This document shows, piece by piece, positions 5,630-8,775 of a stretch of 8,775 bases of DNA; the stretch's first letter is position 1, and each line of letters starts with the position of its first letter. The stretch lies in assembly GCA_016781705.1 (NCBI GenBank), contig JADDPV010000204.1:1-8775 (forward strand), in the 5' to 3' direction. Source of the stretch: Rubrobacter sp. Its GTDB lineage: Bacteria > Actinomycetota > Rubrobacteria > Rubrobacterales > Rubrobacteraceae. The notes beneath the pieces were generated by a model that worked only from the letters and a program-made list of their open reading frames with translations, was not told where the DNA came from and ran no database searches. Made by a program: the position numbers and the translations under genes.

Positions 5630-6016
5630 ATGGCTCACACGGTGATGCTCGCCGACGACGATCCCGGCCTCCTGCAAACGGCCGCGGACGCGTTGCGTGG
5701 GGCGGGGTTCAAGGTGGTGGAGGCCACGAGCGGCGGGGGAGCACTCAAGGAGGCCCTGAGCCGCAAGGTGGACCTCATCGTAATGGACGTCTCGATGCCG
5801 GAGGTTGGGGGGGTAGAGGCGTGCCACTGCCTCAAGGCCATGCCGAAGACGAAGAAGATCCCGGTCGTCCTCACGGCCCACAAGAAGGACCCGGCCGCGA
5901 AGACTTTGGGCGAGCGCACCCACGGCTCCGTGCGCGTCTTGCGCAAGCCCTTTACCCCAGAAGAGTTGGTCTCGCTCGCCCGCGGGCTCGTCCGGCACAG
6001 GTCTTTGTTGATTTAG
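5630..6016 (+). CDS. Stand-alone receiver-domain response regulator
   Basis: A 128-aa protein that is entirely one CheY-like receiver domain. The acidic pocket is Asp9-Asp10 (LADDDP), the phospho-acceptor is Asp53 in LIVMDVSMP, the switch residue is Thr82 in VVLTAHKK, and the conserved lysine is Lys106 in RKPF. With no output domain it probably acts by protein contact, in a phosphorelay or on a partner, after phosphorylation by a histidine kinase. No kinase lies in the window, so it is an orphan here. The ATG at 5630 has no Shine-Dalgarno site but has a -10-like box at the right distance for a leaderless transcript. The next gene downstream is a pseudogene, so its former partner may be lost or elsewhere. 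Confidence 0.92.
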   Translation: MAHTVMLADDDPGLLQTAADALRGAGFKVVEATSGGGALKEALSRKVDLIVMDVSMPEVGGVEACHCLKAMPKTKKIPVVLTAHKKDPAAKTLGERTHGSVRVLRKPFTPEELVSLARGLVRHRSLLI

Positions 6017-6039
6017 CTGGCAGCCATCGGCTGTGGGCT
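6015..6039 (+). terminator. Hairpin overlapping the response regulator stop
   Basis: The last two bases of the TAG stop begin a stem. AGCT (6015-6018) pairs with GGCT (6036-6039), then a G-G mismatch, a G-U pair, and CAGCC (6021-6025) with GGCTG (6029-6033) around an ATC loop. The two wobbles hold only in plus-strand RNA. Only two more T follow (6040-6041), so the tract is minimal. It is a plausible weak terminator. Confidence 0.4.
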
Positions 6040-6092
6040 TTCAGAAGGACCTTTTCAGCGTTGAGCCGTGGCGGCCGGCCGGTCCTTCGTTG

Positions 6093-6104
6093 AGCCCGCG
6101 GGCT
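6093..6104. promoter_or_regulatory. 12-bp palindrome before the monooxygenase pseudogene
   Basis: AGCCCGCGGGCT is a perfect 12-bp palindrome lying 22 bases before the former TTG start and eight before the ribosome site GGGGAG (6112-6117). It could be a relic operator for the dead gene. An alternative 6-bp hairpin (6095-6100 with 6109-6114) uses part of the same bases. GC-rich palindromes of this length may occur by chance. Confidence 0.2.
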
Positions 6105-6126
6105 TTCGCGCGGGGAGAAGATTCTC

Positions 6127-7267
6127 TTGAACGCCCTAATCGTTGGTGGGGCATCGGTGGGCTGGCGGCGGGGATTGCGCTGCGCGGGGTTGGCGTGGAG
6201 GCGGTGGTCTTCGAGCGGGCGGAGGAGATGCGGGAGATCGGCGCGGGCATCTCCGTGTGGGCGAACGCGATGAGGGCGCTGCAGAAGATCGGGGTCACCG
6301 ATGCGGTGCGGGCGGCCGGGAGCGCCGGTGTCGGGGGCGCGGTGCGCCTGGCGGGGGGCGAGAGGCTCTCGGAGGTACCGGCGGAGGAGATGGAAGGGCG
6401 GTTCGGCCGAAGCGTCGTCCTGATGCGTCCCGCCCTCCAGAGGGCGCTGCTCGCGGCGCTGAATGAAGCCGGCGGCGAGCTGCGGCTCGGCGTGGAGTAC
6501 GAGGGGTTTCGGCAGGACGATCCGGGGGCCGTGGTCGAGCTCCCCCATGGGCGGGAGGAGCGGTGCGACCTGCTCGTCGGCGCGGACGGGCTCCGTTCGA
6601 CGGTGCGTGCCGGGCTGTTCGGCGAGGAGTAGCCACGCTACGCGGGCTTCACGGCCTGGTGCGGGTTGGACGACCTCGGAGAGGCGCGGGGCGATGCGGG
6701 GTTCGAGGCGTGGGGGAGGGGTTGGATCTTCGGCCTGGTGGGCCTCGGAGGAGGGGAGCGTTTCCATTGGTACGCCACCAAGAACGCCCCCGAGGGGCAG
6801 TCCGACGGCCCGAGCGGGCGCAAGGTGGATCTCTTGGGGCTCTTCGGAGGTTGGCACGAGCCCGTCGGTCGTCCGGGCGACTCGGGAGGAGGACATCCTG
6901 CGCAACGACGTCTACGACCGCGAGCCGCTGGAGCGTTGAGGGATCGGCCGGGTGACGCTGCTCGGCGACGCGGCTCATCCGATGACGCCGAACCTCGGCC
7001 AGGGCGCGTGCCAGGCGAATAGAGGACGCGGTCGCGCTGGCGAATTGCGTGCGCGAAAGGGGAGACGACGTCCCGGGTGCGTTGAGGCTCTACGAGGGGC
7101 GGCGCAAGGGGCGTGCGGCCTTCGTCGCGCGGCGGTCGCGCCTCTTGGGCAGGGCCGGGCAGCTCGAGAACGGACTGTTGCATGCCCTCAGGAACGCGGT
7201 GGTGCGGGCGATGCCACTTCGCGCTCAGTTGCGACAACTCGACCGCATCCTGGGCCACGAGGCGTAG
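6127..7267 (+). pseudogene. Decayed FAD-dependent monooxygenase (PHBH/UbiH-like)
   Basis: About 380 codons of a flavoprotein hydroxylase can be followed through three frames. A ribosome site GGGGAG precedes TTG 6127. The Rossmann motif that should read VGGGIGGLAAGIALRG is broken by a missing base near 6148-6151. Next come FERAEEMREIGAGISVWANA and the DG motif VGADGLRSTVR, then an in-frame TAG (6630-6632). The frame resumes as PRYAGFTAWCGLDD, shifts again near 6858-6868, and passes a TGA at 6937-6939 where the family usually has Trp (ERWG). The GD motif GDAAHPMTPNLGQGACQA is intact, but an extra A at 7018-7020 shifts the frame before EDAVALANCVRERG. The last frame ends at TAG 7265-7267. Five lesions in one gene among intact neighbours indicate true decay. 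Its former substrate, an aromatic or isoprenoid compound, cannot be told. Confidence 0.92.
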
Positions 7268-7276
7268 CGGAGACGC

Positions 7277-7294
7277 GCGGCGGGCTCCCGCCGC
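7277..7294 (+). terminator. GC-rich hairpin after the monooxygenase pseudogene
   Basis: GCGGCGG (7277-7283) pairs with CCGCCGC (7288-7294) around the loop GCTC, nine bases after the old stop codon. There is no T-tract. It may be the terminator of the former gene and could still insulate the next promoter. Confidence 0.35.
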
Positions 7295-7317
7295 CCTGGT
7301 CCCTACCGCGGGAGTGC

Positions 7318-7323
7318 TAAGAT
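7318..7323 (+). promoter_or_regulatory. -10 box upstream of ORF45 and the SseB-like gene
   Basis: TAAGAT fits TANNNT and has nine bases between it and the ATG at 7333. A transcript starting near 7330 would be leaderless for the 45-aa ORF and would give the SseB-like gene a leader of about 118 bases. No clear -35 box was seen. Confidence 0.35.
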
Positions 7324-7332
7324 CACCAATCC

Positions 7333-7470
7333 ATGAGAACGCGAAGCTCCGGGAGCACCCGAAAGATCAGGGACGGGCTGCCGCCGCGAGGCGTCCATCG
7401 CGCGGGCGACGCTCGTCCCCGGCGCGGCGGCGTGGAGGACCCGGCGAATGAGGAGGACGGCCGTGGGTGA
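7333..7470 (+). CDS. Possible 45-aa upstream ORF
   Basis: ATG 7333 to TGA 7468-7470. The product is arginine- and glycine-rich (start MRTRSSGSTRKIRDG) and resembles no family I know. Two points support translation: the ATG sits nine bases after a -10-like box, as expected for a leaderless message, and its 3' end overlaps the start of the SseB-like gene by 23 bases (ATG 7448) or 8 bases (GTG 7463). Against it, the composition is what random GC-rich DNA would encode. It may be an untranslated leader instead. Confidence 0.22.
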   Translation: MRTRSSGSTRKIRDGLPPRGVHRAGDARPRRGGVEDPANEEDGRG

Positions 7471-8116
7471 TCCCGCCGGCGAGATCGTCCTCGACGGGCT
7501 GCCGCGCCCGCCCCTGTACCGGCTGGTCGACGGGGAGGGGCGGGACGTCTTCGCGCGGGCGGAGGTCGGCGGCGAAGGAGGGGTCGCCGTCGGCGTACTC
7601 TTTGGAGACGAGGAGCTCGCCCGCAAGTTCTCGGCCGAGGCGGCGGAGCACGGGATGGCGGCGCTCTCGGGGCTCGAGCCGCGAGCCCTCTCCGATTGGG
7701 ACGCCGTCGAGGTCTTTGCTGTCGGTCCGGAATACGTGCTCGTCGTTTCGGGAACGGGGACAGGCCTCTTCCACGCCGGGGACGTGGCGCATAAAGCTGC
7801 CGAGAGGGCCGGGGAAATTCCCTTCCCCCTCTACCTCATCTCCGACGAGCGGGGCGAGGCGCCCCTCATCACGGTCGAGACCGGGGAGGGCGAGGTGCTC
7901 GTCGCCGCCCTGTTCAGCTCCCCGGAAGGGGCCCGCGCCTTCCGCGAGCGGGCGGCCCACCTGGATCTGCCTGGCGGGCTCGGGACCATAGGGGACGCCG
8001 AGGGCTTGAGGCGTCACGCCCTCGTGGCGCGCCAGGCCGGGGCGGACTACGCCGTGATAGACCCCGAGTCCGGTCTGACGGAGGCCATCCCGATCGAGGA
8101 GTTGACTCGACCGTAG
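7448..8116 (+). CDS. SseB-like protein with two tandem repeats, function unknown
   Basis: A 222-aa soluble protein made of two similar halves. Repeat 1 (about 20-105) starts PPLYRLVDGEGRDVF and continues GVAVGVLFGDEELARKFS; repeat 2 (about 124-217) starts PFPLYLISDERGEAP and continues EVLVAALFSSPEGARAFR, then ADYAVIDPESG. The F-x-S/D-x-E-x-A-R-x-F segment recalls SseB-type domains, which are small alpha/beta modules of poorly known role; this family link is from memory of the motif and is tentative. There is no signal peptide or membrane segment. Two starts have good ribosome sites: ATG 7448 (GGAGGA at 7434-7439) and GTG 7463 (AGGAGG at 7451-7456). The gene is convergent with a DUF429-like gene and shares a stop-codon hairpin with it. 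Confidence 0.8.
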   Translation: MRRTAVGDPAGEIVLDGLPRPPLYRLVDGEGRDVFARAEVGGEGGVAVGVLFGDEELARKFSAEAAEHGMAALSGLEPRALSDWDAVEVFAVGPEYVLVVSGTGTGLFHAGDVAHKAAERAGEIPFPLYLISDERGEAPLITVETGEGEVLVAALFSSPEGARAFRERAAHLDLPGGLGTIGDAEGLRRHALVARQAGADYAVIDPESGLTEAIPIEELTRP

Positions 8117-8146
8117 CGCCTCGCCGAGAACGCTCGGTGAGCGCTA
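8114..8146. terminator. Bidirectional hairpin formed by both convergent stop codons
   Basis: The TAG of the SseB-like gene (8114-8116) and the minus-strand TAG of the next gene (8146-8144) pair with each other at the base of one stem. TAGCGC (8114-8119) pairs with GCGCTA (8141-8146), a C at 8120 bulges, TCG pairs with TGA (one wobble on the plus strand), and CCGAG (8124-8128) pairs with CTCGG (8133-8137) around AACG. This makes about 14 pairs. No U-tract follows on either strand. Confidence 0.6.
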
Positions 8147-8775
8147 GGTGCGGGCGTTGCCCGACGCGGCGGTGCCTGTGTCCGGGCTTTGGCCCAGCAT
8201 CCAGCCTTCGACCTTGCGGATGCGCTCGTCGTCCGGCTCGCCTGGGGATCGGTGGCCGAGGATCACGTTGACCATGCCCAGCAGCCCGACTACTGCATCG
8301 AACCGATCTTCACCATCCTTTGCGGAACCGAAGCCGTCATCTATCTCGGCCCGCAGGTCGGGGCGCAACTCCACTGAAGCCGCTTCCGCCCAGGCGATAA
8401 GGGCGCCCGCCTTCCTCTTGCGGCTCTCCCGCGACGTCTTGCTCTCGCCCGGCGACAAGCCTACGCCCGTGTGGCGGTACATCTCCGCCGGGTACGTCTC
8501 GCAGATAACCGCGCGTCCCGGTTCGAGCAGGCTTTGCAGATGGCCGTCGAAAGGCCAGACCTTTACCCGATCTGCGCCGCTCGCGAGGGCCGGGATCAGG
8601 ACCTCCCTCCACCCGCAGATGGCGGCTTTACCCACCTGCTGCGGTCCCATCGTCCAGAAGATCGCCGAGGCTGCTCGCCGCCCCGGGTAGGCCCGGTCGC
8701 ACCGGCGCAGCAACTCGTCTGCGTGGGCCGAACCTAGGGCGTCGAGCAAGTGTCGCTTTTCGCGCCGCCAGGGCG
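8144..8775 (-). CDS. DUF429-like protein, predicted RNase H-fold nuclease, N-terminus beyond window
   Basis: The frame is open to the right edge with coding-like sequence (PWRREKRHLLDALGSAHADE), so the 5' end lies outside the window; the TTG at 8749 is not the likely start. About 210 C-terminal residues are visible. They include IFWTMGPQQVGKAAICGW, WPFDG, the conserved ICETYPAE segment, a basic stretch (SKTSRESRKRKAGAL), and near the end EDRFDAVVGLLGMVNVILG followed by EGWMLGQ. ETYPAE plus a late acidic D-A helix fits DUF429 proteins, predicted RNase H-like nucleases whose substrate is not established to my knowledge. The assignment is by motif memory and moderate. The N-terminal catalytic aspartate expected in an RNase H fold cannot be checked. 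The gene ends in the shared hairpin at 8114-8146. Confidence 0.7.
   Translation of the reverse strand, partial: PWRREKRHLLDALGSAHADELLRRCDRAYPGRRAASAIFWTMGPQQVGKAAICGWREVLIPALASGADRVKVWPFDGHLQSLLEPGRAVICETYPAEMYRHTGVGLSPGESKTSRESRKRKAGALIAWAEAASVELRPDLRAEIDDGFGSAKDGEDRFDAVVGLLGMVNVILGHRSPGEPDDERIRKVEGWMLGQSPDTGTAASGNART

Noticed and set aside
5952..6905. 317-codon minus-strand frame opposite the monooxygenase pseudogene
   Set aside because: It might seem to explain the broken plus strand, but the plus-strand remains carry several ordered flavoprotein motifs while this frame is Pro/Arg-rich with none.

Overview
The window is GC-rich, densely packed bacterial DNA. It has many TTG and GTG starts, purine-rich ribosome binding sites and genes overlapping by 4 bases. 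These traits and the protein families suggest a high-GC actinobacterium-like organism, possibly a Rubrobacter relative. That assignment is an inference from style; no rRNA or other marker gene is present.

Layout. Positions 1-495 hold no convincing protein gene. The first ~180 bases are AT-richer and carry a promoter-like pair. From ~180 to 430 there is a run of hairpins, one with a 15-bp stem, that could be an undescribed plus-strand structured RNA. Positions 496-2067 (minus) encode a GT2 glycosyltransferase fused to a GtrA-type membrane domain and an extra C-terminal GAF-like domain. Divergent from it runs a tightly coupled plus-strand operon (2174-4075): acylphosphatase, an unrecognised 49-aa ORF, low-specificity L-threonine aldolase and a GNAT acetyltransferase. 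Convergent with that is a long, cyanobacterial/plant-type IspH (4264-5493, minus), the last enzyme of the MEP isoprenoid pathway. Divergent from ispH is a stand-alone receiver-domain response regulator (5630-6016). Then come a badly decayed FAD-dependent monooxygenase pseudogene (6127-7267), a two-repeat SseB-like protein (7448-8116), and a convergent DUF429-like (predicted RNase H-fold) gene cut by the right edge.

How the genes relate. The only clear functional unit is the acyP-orf49-ltaA-GNAT operon, whose joined stops and starts imply translational coupling. IspH makes isoprenoid precursors, and the GT2-GtrA protein probably uses a polyisoprenyl-phosphate carrier, but the two genes are not adjacent, so that link is general metabolism. 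Three genes or ORFs have a TANNNT -10-like box 9-10 bases before the start codon and no Shine-Dalgarno sequence in that gap, a pattern expected of leaderless mRNAs. Several genes end in hairpins without a U-tract that touch or nearly touch the stop codon.

No CRISPR array, insertion sequence, tRNA, rRNA or recognisable defence system was seen. The best leads for something new are the structured RNA region, the GT2-GtrA-GAF fusion, the coupled 49-aa ORF and the hairpin that uses both convergent stop codons as its base.
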